From Acidobacteriota bacterium (GTDB taxonomy: Bacteria > Acidobacteriota > Terriglobia > UBA7540), in NCBI GenBank assembly GCA_004298155.1, contig SCRD01000019.1, positions 62,001 to 126,000 of the forward strand: DNA of 64,000 bases, given 5' to 3'. The position numbers and the translations under genes are program-made. The notes beneath the pieces were generated by a model. That model was not told the origin of the DNA and did no database searches. It worked only from the letters and a program-made list of their open reading frames with translations. Below are positions 52,107-62,563 of the stretch, piece by piece. Numbering within the stretch: the stretch's first letter is position 1; every line of letters begins with the position of its first letter.

Positions 52107-52868
52107 TCAGTCCAGATTAACTTCCAGGCCGTCATAGGCCAACCTCACGTTGGACGGGAGGGTAGCGTTTGTTTCTTCATGGCTCAGCTCGTGGGCGATA
52201 TGAGTGAAATAAGCACGAGATGGCTTGAGGCGTTCGACCAGAGCCAGAGAATTCTGGATGGTGGAATGCGTTGGATGAGGGTTGTGGCGTAACGCATCGA
52301 GTATCAGCACATCCAGGTTTTCAAGCATCTCTAAAGTTGAATCTGGAACCATGCTGAAGTCCGTGACATAGGCGCCGCTCCCGAACCGGAAACCAAGAAC
52401 CGGCAGGGTCCCATGCAGCACCGGCAGCGGAACCAATTGTGTGCCCCACAAGCTGAAAGGGCCATCGATCAGATGAGGATCAACTTTCAGAATCCCGCCA
52501 TAAGGATAAGTCTGGTCGAAAATATAGGTGAAGATCCGGCGCAAACTCTCCATGCAGCGGCTGTCTGCGTAAACCGGAATGGGCTCTTTCTGCCGGAAGT
52601 AATAAGGACGAACGTCATCCAATCCCAGCACGTGGTCGGCATGAGCGTGAGTGAAAACGATCGCGTCTACTCGCTCTATCTTTTGGCGAAGGGCCTGCGA
52701 GCGAAAATCGGGGGTGGTATCAATCACGATCGTACGCCCCGAGTATTCAAGCAACAGGGAAGGGCGCGTCCGCTTATCGCGCTCAGCCGTTGAAGTGCAG
52801 ACCGCGCAACGGCAGCCGACAGTGGGAACTCCTGTGGAAGTACCTGTACCCAGGAACGTCAGTTTCAT
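52107..52868 (-). CDS. MBL-fold metallohydrolase, PhnP-like
   Basis: A 253-residue metallo-beta-lactamase fold phosphodiesterase. It opens MKLTFLGTGTSTGVPTVGCRCAVCTS, where the cysteines recall the extra zinc site of PhnP. The catalytic motif is FTHAHADHVLGLDD (HxHxDH), with further ligands in VLHGT, TDFSMV and FTHIAHELSH. PhnP-type enzymes cleave cyclic phosphodiesters, but no phosphonate genes are nearby, so a general role is more likely. Its start overlaps the DUF1844 stop by four bases. Confidence 0.88.
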   Translation of the reverse strand: MKLTFLGTGTSTGVPTVGCRCAVCTSTAERDKRTRPSLLLEYSGRTIVIDTTPDFRSQALRQKIERVDAIVFTHAHADHVLGLDDVRPYYFRQKEPIPVYADSRCMESLRRIFTYIFDQTYPYGGILKVDPHLIDGPFSLWGTQLVPLPVLHGTLPVLGFRFGSGAYVTDFSMVPDSTLEMLENLDVLILDALRHNPHPTHSTIQNSLALVERLKPSRAYFTHIAHELSHEETNATLPSNVRLAYDGLEVNLD

Positions 52869-53308
52869 TTCTGCTTGCTAGCCCGCTTTTGAACTTCAAG
52901 GAACGTCATTCGCAGTTCGTAAAGGACGTCATCAAGGAGTTTGGATTCCTGGCCTGTCAGGTTTCCGCGTGTCTTTTCCTGCAACACTTCCAGGAGGTCG
53001 ACGGTTCGGCTGGCATTGGCGAAATCGGCCGGAATGTATTCTCCACCAGGCCCTGGCAGCAACCCGAGCTGAAACATGGCCGTGGTGCTCAGATACGATA
53101 CCAGCATGGCAAACCGATCCGAAGTTTCCTCGTCTTCCGGCTCAAGTTCACCCGGTGGTGTCACCTGGGGCTTGAGAGGGACAGGCGATTCCGGCTCCCG
53201 CTTCTTCTCCTCCTTTTCAACCTGGCCAGGAATGCGGGTACCCTCGCTTGTGAAAGCCCGGCGGTCAACAACCTTAAACTCCGAAGATTCAGTGTTTTCC
53301 TCTGGCAT
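52865..53308 (-). CDS. DUF1844 domain protein
   Basis: A 147-residue protein. The first 60 residues are charged and probably disordered (KEEKKREPESPVP). The second half is the DUF1844 domain: RFAMLVSYLSTTAMFQLGLL followed by ANASRTVDLLEVLQEKTRGNL, all helical. Function is unknown for the family. GAGAGGAT precedes the ATG. It leads an operon with the MBL hydrolase (four-base overlap) and ribF, and is divergent from mazG across about 265 bases. Confidence 0.85.
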   Translation of the reverse strand: MPEENTESSEFKVVDRRAFTSEGTRIPGQVEKEEKKREPESPVPLKPQVTPPGELEPEDEETSDRFAMLVSYLSTTAMFQLGLLPGPGGEYIPADFANASRTVDLLEVLQEKTRGNLTGQESKLLDDVLYELRMTFLEVQKRASKQK

Positions 53309-53574
53309 GAAGATCCTCTCGATTGGTCAATATTCTTCACAGTAAAGTTAATTCCGTAGTTATGCTGAATTGTTAGTTTAACAACAAGCCCTCTTCTTGA
53401 ACAAGAGCACCCGGTTGTCCCCGGATTGCTGGCGGCCCGGCAAAGGGGCTTAGTACTGACGACGCATCTTTTGGATGTTAGCCTGAGAAGATTAGTACAA
53501 GCAAATTCCGGCGCTATTGCGCGCGGTTTCGACGGCTTGGTACATTAGTAGGTTTGCATCGTCGGAAGGTTTTG

Positions 53575-54396
53575 GTGACAGCGATGGGTAAAACGGCGGG
53601 GGAAAAACTTATTCGACTGGTGGACCTGATGGCACACCTGAGAGGGCCGGACGGGTGTCCATGGGACCGCGACCAGGATTATGACAGCATTAAAGGTATG
53701 CTGCTGGAAGAAGCATACGAAGTCGTGGACGCCGTCAATCTGAAAGACTTCAAGGGGCTTGAAGAAGAGCTTGGCGACCTGCTTTTCCAGGTGGTTTTTT
53801 ATTCTCGCCTGGCGGAAGAGGACCGGAAATTTGACATCGATGGCGTCATCCGGAACGTGCATGACAAGCTCGTCCGGCGGCATCCGCACGTTTTCGGAAA
53901 AACGCGCGCGGCAAATGCCGAGGAGGCGCTGAAAAGCTGGACAACTGCAAAAGAAAAAGAAAAGAACAGCCATACAGACTCTCGTGGCGCCTCCCTGTTG
54001 GATGGCGTTGCCTCCGCCCTCCCTTCCACGCTCGAATCCTACGAACTGGGGCTGCGGGCGGCAGCGGCCGGATTCGACTGGGTGAAAATAGAGGACCTAC
54101 TCGATAAGGTCGAAGAGGAACTGTACGAAATACGGAAAGAACTCACCGGCTGCACCGTGCCTGATCAAAATCGGCTCAAAGAAGAAGCCGGGGACTTGAT
54201 GTTTGCCGTAGCCAACCTGATTCGTCTGGTCCGATCTGACCCGGAAAGTTGCCTGCGCGCTGCGAACCAGAAATTTCGGAGGCGGTTTCAGGCCCTCGAG
54301 GGCGAAGTCAAACGGCGCGGGAAGTCAGTCCAGGATTGTACACCGCAGGAGTTGGACGGCATCTGGGAGTTGGTGAAGGCACAGGAGAAGCGATGA
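53575..54396 (+). CDS. mazG: Nucleoside triphosphate pyrophosphohydrolase MazG
   Basis: A 273-residue enzyme that hydrolyses nucleoside triphosphates to monophosphates and diphosphate, cleaning damaged nucleotide pools. Two MazG domains are seen: the first with DGCPWDRDQDY, LLEEAYEVVDA and EELGDLLFQVV, the second with VEEELYEI and EEAGDLMFAVANL. GTG 53575 is chosen because GGAAGG lies five bases upstream; TTG 53554 or ATG 53584 are alternatives. The stop overlaps the following GNAT gene by four bases. Confidence 0.93.
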   Translation: MTAMGKTAGEKLIRLVDLMAHLRGPDGCPWDRDQDYDSIKGMLLEEAYEVVDAVNLKDFKGLEEELGDLLFQVVFYSRLAEEDRKFDIDGVIRNVHDKLVRRHPHVFGKTRAANAEEALKSWTTAKEKEKNSHTDSRGASLLDGVASALPSTLESYELGLRAAAAGFDWVKIEDLLDKVEEELYEIRKELTGCTVPDQNRLKEEAGDLMFAVANLIRLVRSDPESCLRAANQKFRRRFQALEGEVKRRGKSVQDCTPQELDGIWELVKAQEKR

Positions 54397-55127
54397 GCTA
54401 CACAGTCCGCCCATGCAAAACGGTCGAGGATTTTGCCAGCTGCGTTTCGCTGCAGAAGGAAATCTGGGGCTATCCGGACCGTGAAATTTACCCGGCGAGG
54501 ATGTTCCTGAACATCTCCCGGACGGGCGGGAACGTGGTGGGCGCGTTTACGGACGAAGGTTCCTTGGCAGCATTTGTGGTTTCGGTTCCGGCCTGGCGTA
54601 AAAGGCACCGCTATTTCTACTCGTTACTGTTGGGGGTTTTGCCAGCGCATGAAAACCGGGGCCTTGGGAGATTACTTAAGGTCGCACAACGGAAGGCAGC
54701 GCTCCGTGCAGGCATAGAACACATTGAGTGGACGTTTGATCCAATGCGTGCAAAAAACGCATACTTCAACATTGTCCGGCTGGGCGCTATCGCCCGGCGC
54801 TACTGTCCCGACTATTACGGTCCTATCCTCGGGAAGCTGCAACGGGAGTTGCCCTCAGACCGGTTGGTGGCGGAGTGGCCGCTGAAATCTGCTAGAGTAA
54901 GAAAAGCGCTGGCGGAAAAGAGTTCGCGTCCTGCAAAAAAGGTTGCGTCCGCTTCAGTGACTATTCCGCTTGATCTGGACGCTCTCGTGTCGCGGAAGCC
55001 GGCGCAGGCTCGCGAATGGCAAGCCTCCGTCCGGGGGCAACTGCAGGCCTGCTTTACACAAAAACTTGCGATTACGGGGTTCGAGAAAACAGAAACTGAA
55101 GCCCGATACATCCTAAACCGCGTATGA
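54393..55127 (+). CDS. GNAT superfamily acetyltransferase of the COG3375 type
   Basis: A 244-residue protein. It begins [21 protein letters not shown] and contains [22 protein letters not shown] with the acetyl-CoA loop, then [22 protein letters not shown], which is characteristic of a GNAT subgroup found beside enolase-superfamily genes. ATG 54393 overlaps the mazG stop (ATGA) and has AGGAG eight bases upstream. Its own stop overlaps the menC-like gene by four bases. The pairing suggests that the two enzymes act on the same N-acyl amino acid or dipeptide-like substrate (inference). Confidence 0.82.
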   Translation: MSYTVRPCKTVEDFASCVSLQKEIWGYPDREIYPARMFLNISRTGGNVVGAFTDEGSLAAFVVSVPAWRKRHRYFYSLLLGVLPAHENRGLGRLLKVAQRKAALRAGIEHIEWTFDPMRAKNAYFNIVRLGAIARRYCPDYYGPILGKLQRELPSDRLVAEWPLKSARVRKALAEKSSRPAKKVASASVTIPLDLDALVSRKPAQAREWQASVRGQLQACFTQKLAITGFEKTETEARYILNRV

Positions 55128-56239
55128 AAATCGAACGAATTGAGCTGCGGGAAATTCGAATGCCTCTGGTCCACTTTTTTGAGACCAGCTTCGGTAGAAC
55201 GACCGATCGAAGAATTGTCCTGGTCCGTGCCCGTGCCGACGGTCTGGAAGGGTGGGGCGAGGTCACCTGTGGCGAGATGCCCTTTTACAGCTATGAAACG
55301 CCGGACACATCGTGGCATATCCTGCGTGATTTCCTGATTCCTTGGGCGCTTGAGAAGTCCTGGGATTCCCCGGCCGACCTTGCCGATCGCTTCCGCCCTG
55401 TCCGCGGACATAACATGGCCAAGGCAGCGCTCGAAAACGCGATGTGGGACATTGAAGCCCAGACCAGGGGAATGCCTCTGGCCCGATTGCTGGGTGGGAC
55501 GCGCGAGGAGATCCCCTGTGGGGTATCCATCGGGATCCAGAACTCGCCTGAGGAACTGCTGGAAAAAATCCACACTGAGGTAATGGCAGGATACCAGCGG
55601 ATCAAGGTGAAGATCAGGCCAGGCTGGGACGTCGAAGTCCTGGAGTCGATTCGCAAGGAATTTCCGGACATCAAACTGATGGCCGATGCGAACTCCGCGT
55701 ATACATTGGCCGATACTGATCATCTTAAATTGCTTGACCGCTTTAGGCTGATGATGATTGAGCAGCCGCTGGGTTGGGACGACATGGTCGACCACGCGCG
55801 CCTCCAACGTGAGTTGAAGACGCCGATCTGCCTGGATGAATCAATCCACAGTGTTGAGGACGCCCGAAAGGCAATCGAACTCGGTGCCTGCAGGATCATC
55901 AATATTAAACTGGGTCGGGTAGGCGGCCACTCCTCCGCACGTAAGCTCCACGACCTGTGCCTCGCCCGGCAGGTTCCAGTGTGGTGTGGCGGGATGCTCG
56001 AATCGGGCATTGGACGGGCCCACAACATAGCTATGTCATGTCTGCCGGGTTTTGTTTTGCCCGGAGACGTCTCCGCCAGTCGCCGATACTGGAGCCAGGA
56101 CATCATCGATCCTGAGGTAACGGTTCTGGCACAAGGGACGATTACGGTGCCGCAAACACCGGGCCTTGGTTACATGCCCAACCTGGCGCGGATCGAGCGC
56201 CTGACTGTGCAGAAGGAGAGCTTTGAAAAGCGCGGTTGA
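55124..56239 (+). CDS. menC: o-Succinylbenzoate synthase / N-acylamino acid racemase-like enolase-superfamily enzyme
   Basis: A 371-residue muconate-lactonizing-type enzyme. Catalytic elements are the KVKI lysine pair ([12 protein letters not shown]), metal ligands in [20 protein letters not shown] and CLDESIHS, and the second lysine in [11 protein letters not shown]. Members of this branch are either OSB synthases for menaquinone or N-acylamino acid racemases, often both. No other men gene is present and the GNAT gene overlaps it, so racemase activity is at least as likely. The gene symbol is tentative. The ATGA overlap shows coupling to the GNAT gene. Confidence 0.8.
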   Translation: MKIERIELREIRMPLVHFFETSFGRTTDRRIVLVRARADGLEGWGEVTCGEMPFYSYETPDTSWHILRDFLIPWALEKSWDSPADLADRFRPVRGHNMAKAALENAMWDIEAQTRGMPLARLLGGTREEIPCGVSIGIQNSPEELLEKIHTEVMAGYQRIKVKIRPGWDVEVLESIRKEFPDIKLMADANSAYTLADTDHLKLLDRFRLMMIEQPLGWDDMVDHARLQRELKTPICLDESIHSVEDARKAIELGACRIINIKLGRVGGHSSARKLHDLCLARQVPVWCGGMLESGIGRAHNIAMSCLPGFVLPGDVSASRRYWSQDIIDPEVTVLAQGTITVPQTPGLGYMPNLARIERLTVQKESFEKRG

Positions 56240-57173
56240 ACCGGCCGTCTTAATACAGAAATCCTCGCATCCCTTCAAAACTCATCACTTGATGCACATA
56301 GCCATGGTGATTGCTGTTTCCTGTTGGGCGGCCAATATGGTGGCAGTCAAAGAAGCTCTCAACGGCTTCGGCCCGATGGCGCTGTCATTGGTGCGGGCCA
56401 TGGCTGTGGCCTTGGTTTTTGGATTCCTGTTTCTGCTGTTGAGAGAATGGTCTTTTATGAGATTGACGCGCCGGCAGTGGGTTCAGTTTGGAGTGATTGC
56501 CTTTTTTGGGGTCACGGTGAATCAGATACTCTTCATCTATGGTGTGGCGTACACCAACATCCCACATGCGGCACTGATCATCGCGATTGAACCGGTGATG
56601 GTTCTTATCCTTTCAGTGGTCATGCGCCTTGAGGTACTGACAACGCTCAAATTTGTGGGAATGACCATTTCATTTGCTGGTGTTGTATTGTTGACCTACG
56701 GAAAGCCTGCCCAGGGTAGCCAGGCCTACTGGCTCGGTGATTTAATTTTAATGGTCGAGGTCGTGGTTTTTGCTTACTACACGATTCTAATGAAAGAGGT
56801 CGTCAATCAGTACGACGTTGTAACTCTCAACACTGTGGTCTTTGGCCTGGGGGCGCTAATGATGATACCCTTCGGCGCCCGTGCGGTTCTGCATGTGAAC
56901 TGGTCTCAGGTTCCCGTGCGCGCTGTGTTCGGACTGGGGTTTATGACCTTTTTCTCCTGCGTCATTGGATACCTGCTTTTCGCCTACGCCCTGCAAGGGC
57001 TGACGGCGTCGCGCGTGGCAGCCTTCAACTATATCGAACCGGTTATGGGGACGGCCCTCGGGGTCTGGCTGCTTCACGACAAGGTGGGTCTGTGGGGGAT
57101 ACTTGGGGGAGGGCTGATCCTCCTGGGTGTCTACTTTACCGAGTGGGAGCGTGGCGAGGAGGAAGCAGCCTGA
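56223..57173 (+). CDS. EamA-family (DMT) membrane transporter
   Basis: A 316-residue membrane protein with ten hydrophobic segments arranged as two EamA repeats; the first repeat starts [19 protein letters not shown] and the second around [18 protein letters not shown]. Such proteins export metabolites or amino acids. The start is TTG 56223, supported by AAGGAG just upstream and overlapping the previous stop by 17 bases; ATG 56292 is the alternative and would fit the usual length as well. Its coupling to the GNAT/racemase pair suggests export of a related compound. Confidence 0.87.
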   Translation: MKSAVEPAVLIQKSSHPFKTHHLMHIAMVIAVSCWAANMVAVKEALNGFGPMALSLVRAMAVALVFGFLFLLLREWSFMRLTRRQWVQFGVIAFFGVTVNQILFIYGVAYTNIPHAALIIAIEPVMVLILSVVMRLEVLTTLKFVGMTISFAGVVLLTYGKPAQGSQAYWLGDLILMVEVVVFAYYTILMKEVVNQYDVVTLNTVVFGLGALMMIPFGARAVLHVNWSQVPVRAVFGLGFMTFFSCVIGYLLFAYALQGLTASRVAAFNYIEPVMGTALGVWLLHDKVGLWGILGGGLILLGVYFTEWERGEEEAA

Positions 57174-57258
57174 AGGCTAAACTTTAAACTCACACGTGGA
57201 GTCCAGGCCAGAGCCCGTCCATTCAATATTTGCGCCTGAGTCGCCCACCCAATAATTC

Positions 57259-57969
57259 TTACGTTTGCCACGGCCGGGCCTGGACGGCCCTGCGCTGCCG
57301 CGTCGGCATTGCGAGGGCAAGGAGTAATCCCAGAATGAATCCTCCTACATGGGCCCACCAGGCCACGCCCCCTTTGGTCGCAGACTCGATGGCTAGCGTC
57401 TGATACCCTGTTGCAAACTGAATCGCAAACCAATACATGAGTATCAGGAGGGCAGGAATTCGGACGGTCCAAAAGATGATAAACAAGGGGATCAGGGTGG
57501 TAATGCGAGCCGTGGGAAAACTGACCAGGTAGGCGCCCAGAATGCCGGCGATGGCGCCGCTCGCTCCGATGGTGGGCACCCGCGAACCCATGTTGAACAA
57601 GATGTCGATGACGGCGGCTCCGAACCCGCTGAGTAAATAGAGCAGCAGAAACTGGCCGTGCCCATAGCGGTCCTCAATGCTGCGTCCAAAAACGAAGAGG
57701 AAAAGCATGTTGCCAATCAGATGCAACCACCCTCCGTGGATGAACATAGACGTAAATATCGGAACGATGAAGGCGGTGAGGCTGGTAATGATGATGCCAC
57801 CGTGCGGAGTGGTATATCGGGCCGGGATGAGGCCGAAGATGAGGATAAACTGGTTGACCGAGGGGCCCAGCGAGAGTTCATAGATAAAAACAGCCGTGTT
57901 GAGGGCGATGAGCGCAAGAGTTGAAAACCAGAAAGTCTGACGTCGAATATTGTCATTTAAGGGAATCAT
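57259..57969 (-). CDS. Rhomboid-family intramembrane serine protease
   Basis: A 236-residue protein with six or seven membrane helices. The catalytic Ser is in TIGASGAIAG and the His in WWAHVGGF, the standard Ser-His dyad. The rhomboid HxxxN is seen as HLIGNMLFLFVFG. The long first loop with GLIPARYTTP is typical of the bacterial group. It is convergent with the EamA gene. The substrate is unknown. Confidence 0.93.
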   Translation of the reverse strand: MIPLNDNIRRQTFWFSTLALIALNTAVFIYELSLGPSVNQFILIFGLIPARYTTPHGGIIITSLTAFIVPIFTSMFIHGGWLHLIGNMLFLFVFGRSIEDRYGHGQFLLLYLLSGFGAAVIDILFNMGSRVPTIGASGAIAGILGAYLVSFPTARITTLIPLFIIFWTVRIPALLILMYWFAIQFATGYQTLAIESATKGGVAWWAHVGGFILGLLLALAMPTRQRRAVQARPWQT

Positions 57970-58205
57970 GCGCGATGCATTTTAACCTGACCCTCATTTT
58001 GGCCCAAGCAGAATCGGAATGGGAGCTTTACATTCTGGCGCAAATCGCCCGCATGGTCTCGTTGAAATTCCCGTGCCGTTGACCTCTGTTCTGGCCGTTC
58101 GATATACTCCAGGCAGCGGGTTTTGAAGGAGATTGCTGGCCAGGGCCATCGCGCTGCCTTCGAGGCATTCATCCAGCCTGCTCCCAGCGGCCCGCGCAGG
58201 TGTTC

Positions 58206-59627
58206 ATGACGCCCGAGACACTCATAAAAGAATTAATAGCCATTATGGGTCGGCAAGGTGTGTTAACCAGACCTGAAGACCTGATGCTCTACGAGTACGA
58301 TGGCCTTTCCGCGTTGGAAACGCCCGAAGCCGTCGTTTTCCCGACAACCACAGACCAGGTGGTTCGAATGGCCAGATTGGCCTCGGCCTGGAAAACGCCG
58401 ATCATCCCGCGCGGCGCAGGGACGGGACTGAGTGGTGGGGCGGTTGTCACCCAGGGCGGAATTGTCGTCAGCTTCGCCAGGATGAAGAAGATCCTTGAAA
58501 TCGATCTTGAGAACCACCGCGCACGGGTACAGCCCGGAGTGGTGAACACTGATTTGAGCCTGGCTGTCGCCGATGCGGGATATTATTACGCTCCCGATCC
58601 TTCCAGCCAAAAGGCTTGCACCATTGGCGGCAACGTAGCTGAAAATTCCGGTGGCCCGCATACTCTTGCATACGGAGTGACCACCAATCACGTTCTGGGC
58701 CTGGAAGTCGTGCTGGCGAATGGCGAAGTGGTCCGTACCGGCGGGAAATGCTGGGACCTTCCAGGTTACGATCTGACCGGCCTGATGGTTGGTTCCGAAG
58801 GAACATTGGGCATTGTGACCGAAATTACAGTCAGGCTGATGCGCACTCCAGAAGCGGTGGAAACCATGCTTGCCGTTTATGACCGTGTGATTGATGCCAC
58901 GCGCACTGTGGCTGCCATCACGGCGCAAGGCATTACTCCTGCGGCGCTTGAAATGATGGACGGCTTTACGCTTCGCGCGGTGGAGCAGGCAACGCATGCG
59001 GGGTATCCGATGGATTCGGCAGCCGTTCTGTTGATCGAGGTGGAAGGGTTGCATGAAGCTGTGAAGGAACAAGCTGCAAAGATTGAGGCGGTCTGCGCAG
59101 GCAACAAGGTTCGGAGCGTTCGTCGCGCTAGGAGCGGCGATGAACGCGCCCTACTCTGGAAAGGCCGTAAGAATGCCTTTGGGGCCCTGGGAAGAATCAG
59201 CCCGAACTATTATGTGCAGGACGGCGTGATCCCCCGCACCAAGCTTCCCGAAATGTTGGAATACATTGAGGAGGTCGGACGGAAATACGATTTGCAGATT
59301 GGAAACATTTTTCATGCTGGAGACGGAAACCTGCACCCTCTTCTGATGTTTGACGCCCGTGATCGTGATCAGTCCAAAAGAGTGGTGGAAGCCGCACAGG
59401 CAATCATGGCGCGCTGCGCCGAATTGGGTGGCTCGATCACCGGTGAGCACGGCGTGGGTATGGAAAAGAATGAACTGATGCCTCTGATCTTTTCTGAAGA
59501 TGATCTGGAATTTCAGCAGCGGATCAAGACCCTGATGAATCCCACAGGATCTTTTAATCCCGGCAAGGTTCTGCCTACCGGTAAAATGTGCGGGGAAATT
59601 CGTGTCCAGGTGAGCGCTGGAGGCTGA
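58206..59627 (+). CDS. glcD: Glycolate oxidase subunit GlcD (FAD-linked)
   Basis: A 473-residue flavoprotein of the FAD-binding PCMH type that oxidises glycolate or a related 2-hydroxy acid. The FAD loop is PRGAGTGLSGGAV. GGNVAENSGGPHTLAYGVT and VGSEGTLGIVTE follow, and the C-terminal substrate region has IFHAGDGNLHP and GEHGVGMEKNE. ATG 58206 is likely; the GTG at 58200 adds two residues. Together with glcE and glcF it forms the three-subunit enzyme. D-lactate dehydrogenase-type activity cannot be excluded. Confidence 0.93.
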   Translation: MTPETLIKELIAIMGRQGVLTRPEDLMLYEYDGLSALETPEAVVFPTTTDQVVRMARLASAWKTPIIPRGAGTGLSGGAVVTQGGIVVSFARMKKILEIDLENHRARVQPGVVNTDLSLAVADAGYYYAPDPSSQKACTIGGNVAENSGGPHTLAYGVTTNHVLGLEVVLANGEVVRTGGKCWDLPGYDLTGLMVGSEGTLGIVTEITVRLMRTPEAVETMLAVYDRVIDATRTVAAITAQGITPAALEMMDGFTLRAVEQATHAGYPMDSAAVLLIEVEGLHEAVKEQAAKIEAVCAGNKVRSVRRARSGDERALLWKGRKNAFGALGRISPNYYVQDGVIPRTKLPEMLEYIEEVGRKYDLQIGNIFHAGDGNLHPLLMFDARDRDQSKRVVEAAQAIMARCAELGGSITGEHGVGMEKNELMPLIFSEDDLEFQQRIKTLMNPTGSFNPGKVLPTGKMCGEIRVQVSAGG

Positions 59628-59628
59628 T

Positions 59629-60984
59629 GTGGCAGGCGTGGCTGAAGCAGCCCTGACAGAACTTGCTGGAATCGTCGGTGAATCGCAGTGCACTGCTGCG
59701 GCGTCCGAACGGGAGTTCTTCGCCGTGGACGGTCTAACACCGGGCTGCGTTGTCTATCCAGATTCTGCAGAGCAGGCGGCCCAGACGCTGGAGTGGGCGG
59801 CAGGCCGCGATCTGGCAGTGATCGCTTGTGGCGGCGCTACGAAGCTTGGCATCGGGAACTCTCCCCGAAAGTACGATATTGCGCTTTGCACGCGAAACAT
59901 TACCAAGGTCGATTACTATGAGCCCTCGGACCTGACCGCTGGCGTCGGGGCCGGAATGGCGTTGACCGACTTTCAAAAACAACTGAAGCCAGATGGACTC
60001 TGGCTACCCCTGGATCTTCCAGGATGCGCGAAGGGCACCCTGGGCGGTGTCGTGGCTACCAACGCGTCGGGGCCTCTGCGGCATTTCTATGGGGCCCCCC
60101 GGGACATGGTGGTTGGCATGCAAATTGCCACTCCCGAAGGCAAGCTGATCAGGACGGGTGGCCGGGTGGTAAAGAACGTGGCGGGGTACGACCTCGGGAA
60201 GCTCATGATCGGGTCGTATGGCACCCTGGGGGTTATTACGGAAGTCAACCTCAAACTTTTTCCTCTGCCCGCCGAGTGCCAGACTTTTGTGCTTTCCGTC
60301 GGCACTCTGGATATAGCTCGTGACCTGCGCCGGAGGATCCTGGCCTTGCCCATTGAGCTGCTACGAATGGTCCTGCTGGATGCTGAAATGGCAGGAATTG
60401 CACATCCTGGCCTGCAACCCGGCCGGCCAGCTTGCGGGCCCCAGATATGGCTTGAGGCCGGTGGATCAAAGTCCGTGATCGACCGGACTCGAAAGGAGCT
60501 TGAAGCCGTGAGCCGGGCTGCAGGCGCTAAGTTCCACTCATGTGAATGGGAAGCCTCCGAGAAAGTCTGGAAGATGATTTCCGATTTTGCCAACTGGTTC
60601 GGAAAGACATATCCAGGAGCAGTTGTGCTGAAAGGCACCATGCCCATTGCCCATGGCGAAGAATTCCAGAGCTTTGCGCAGCAGGAAGCTCAGAATGAGA
60701 AAATTAAATTGGTCGTGGTTTCGCTGCCCGGTGTTGGCATGCTTGAGTTAGGATTGCTGGGGTTACAAAATGCCGCCCAGGCGGCTGGCTTTGTCAGTCG
60801 CATTCGCAAAGTCGCAGAAGAGTCCGGCGGCGCGTTGACTGTGATTTCGGCCACTGCCGAGGTCAAGGCGCTGGTGGACGTGTGGGGAGGGCCCGAAACC
60901 ACCTTTGAACTGATGCGCAAATTGAAGGCGGCTTGGGACCCGGAGGGCGTCCTCGCGCCGGGCAGATTTGTGGGTTCAATCTGA
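59629..60984 (+). CDS. glcE: Glycolate oxidase subunit GlcE (FAD-binding)
   Basis: A 451-residue second FAD-binding subunit, longer than E. coli GlcE (350). Motifs are LAVIACGGATKLGIGN, the FAD-site LPLDLPGCAKGTLGGVVATNASG (two parts), VKNVAGYDLGKLMIGSYGTLGVI and the end region AAWDPEGVLAPGRFVG. GTG 59629 is the start, with GGAGG six bases before it, one base after the glcD stop. The middle part (about 230-400) is extended compared with the family. Confidence 0.9.
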   Translation: MAGVAEAALTELAGIVGESQCTAAASEREFFAVDGLTPGCVVYPDSAEQAAQTLEWAAGRDLAVIACGGATKLGIGNSPRKYDIALCTRNITKVDYYEPSDLTAGVGAGMALTDFQKQLKPDGLWLPLDLPGCAKGTLGGVVATNASGPLRHFYGAPRDMVVGMQIATPEGKLIRTGGRVVKNVAGYDLGKLMIGSYGTLGVITEVNLKLFPLPAECQTFVLSVGTLDIARDLRRRILALPIELLRMVLLDAEMAGIAHPGLQPGRPACGPQIWLEAGGSKSVIDRTRKELEAVSRAAGAKFHSCEWEASEKVWKMISDFANWFGKTYPGAVVLKGTMPIAHGEEFQSFAQQEAQNEKIKLVVVSLPGVGMLELGLLGLQNAAQAAGFVSRIRKVAEESGGALTVISATAEVKALVDVWGGPETTFELMRKLKAAWDPEGVLAPGRFVGSI

Positions 60985-61031
60985 ATTGTTGGAGAGAAGC
61001 TTTGGAAAAGGGGAAGGTGCCGGTTATCTGA

Positions 61032-62375
61032 ATGATCGAGATCGATGACACTGCGGTTGTAACCACCGGGAGCAGCGGCTACGGACCGGGTGAGGCCCCG
61101 GAGTGGGATTACTATTCTAAGTGCATCCACTGCGGTCTTTGTCTAAACGCCTGCCCAACTTACCGTGAACTTGGGCTTGAGATGGATTCGCCCCGCGGAC
61201 GAATCTACCAGATTATCCAGGTGGACCGCGGCAGGCTGCCGCTGGGCGAGAGTTTCGTTCGGCACATCGATTCCTGCCTCGACTGTCGCGCGTGCGAAAC
61301 TGCGTGCCCCTCCGGCGTGGAATACGGCCGGCTGGTTGAGGCGGCTCGGTCCCAGATCTGCCAGTACTACCAGCGTCCGGGTATCGGCCGATATATAAGC
61401 CATATTTTCTTTCAGAAACTGCTGCCTGACCGCAGGATGCTCAACCAGGTTGGGACACTGCTTTGGCTTTTCCAGAAATCGGGCCTGGAAGCCATTTTGG
61501 TGAAATCAGGAATCCCCCGGCTCTTATCGAAACGATTGGGCCGTGTAGCTGCATTGTCACCGCAAATGGAGAAGCCTTTCTTTACGAAGCGATTGGGCCA
61601 GGTGGTCAAGCCTGTCGGCGACTTGCGTTACCGCGTGGCTTTTTTTGCCGGATGTATTGCGAACCTGGCCTTTGCCCGGTTGAATGACGCAACCGTCCGG
61701 GTCCTGGCTCGCAACGGATGCGAAGTCGTGATTCCTGAGGCACAGGGATGCTGTGGCGCTTTGCACGTCCATGCGGGCATTCGTGGCAAAGCGCGAGAAC
61801 TTGCAAAGCAAAATATCCGGACGTTCCTTGACGGAGGGTTTGATTATTTCATCACCAATGCTGCCGGTTGCGGTTCTGTGCTGAAGGAGTATCCTTTACT
61901 CTTTGAGCATGAAGAGCATGAGTTTTATGAGCAGGCACAGGAGTTCAGCTCCCGGGTTCGTGACGTGACGGAGTTTCTGGCAGGCATCGAATTCGACCGG
62001 AATTTTGGTGCCATCCGCGCACGGGCCACTTACCAGGACCCCTGCCACTTGGGACATGCACAGCACATCCGGAGCGCCCCTCGAACGCTGATGGCGGCGA
62101 TCCCTGGTCTCGAGCTGGTTGAACTGAAGGAATCCGAAGTTTGCTGTGGGAGCGCAGGCATTTATAATGTGGTCCAGAACGAAATGGCGGACCGGCTACT
62201 TACGGCCAAGATGCAGCGAGTGGACGAGACCGGCGCCGAGCTGGTACTGACTGCCAATCCTGGATGCCTTTTGCAGTTGCGGGCTGGCGTTGCCCGGTCC
62301 AGGCTTAAGCGGCGTGTGCTCCATGTGGTTGAGCTGCTTGATGAAGCTTACCGAAGCCGCGTTCAGGCCGGATGA
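61032..62375 (+). CDS. glcF: Glycolate oxidase iron-sulfur subunit GlcF
   Basis: A 447-residue protein that passes electrons from GlcDE to the membrane quinone pool. Two 4Fe-4S motifs are clear: Cys31, 34, 37 and 41 in CIHCGLCLNACP, and Cys82, 85, 88 and 92 in CLDCRACETACP. Two C-terminal CCG domains follow, seen as EAQGCCGALHVHAG and ESEVCCGSAGIYN, with PCHLGHAQ between. The length is near the family norm. No strong ribosome-binding site precedes ATG 61032. acs follows after 188 bases. Confidence 0.94.
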   Translation: MIEIDDTAVVTTGSSGYGPGEAPEWDYYSKCIHCGLCLNACPTYRELGLEMDSPRGRIYQIIQVDRGRLPLGESFVRHIDSCLDCRACETACPSGVEYGRLVEAARSQICQYYQRPGIGRYISHIFFQKLLPDRRMLNQVGTLLWLFQKSGLEAILVKSGIPRLLSKRLGRVAALSPQMEKPFFTKRLGQVVKPVGDLRYRVAFFAGCIANLAFARLNDATVRVLARNGCEVVIPEAQGCCGALHVHAGIRGKARELAKQNIRTFLDGGFDYFITNAAGCGSVLKEYPLLFEHEEHEFYEQAQEFSSRVRDVTEFLAGIEFDRNFGAIRARATYQDPCHLGHAQHIRSAPRTLMAAIPGLELVELKESEVCCGSAGIYNVVQNEMADRLLTAKMQRVDETGAELVLTANPGCLLQLRAGVARSRLKRRVLHVVELLDEAYRSRVQAG

Positions 62376-62563
62376 GGATTCACCGAGTCAGTTTCCCTGG
62401 CGCCATCTACTGGGGCTGGCGGACGGGCAGGGTCCGTTCGAGTAAAGTCGTTTCCCGTTTTCGGAATCTCTCGCTAGAATGACGGGTTAATAGATTTTCC
62501 CCGGCTTCTAGCACTTTCTTGGCTTATGATTGGACACAAATTTTCTGGCTGGGAGTGTCGAAA

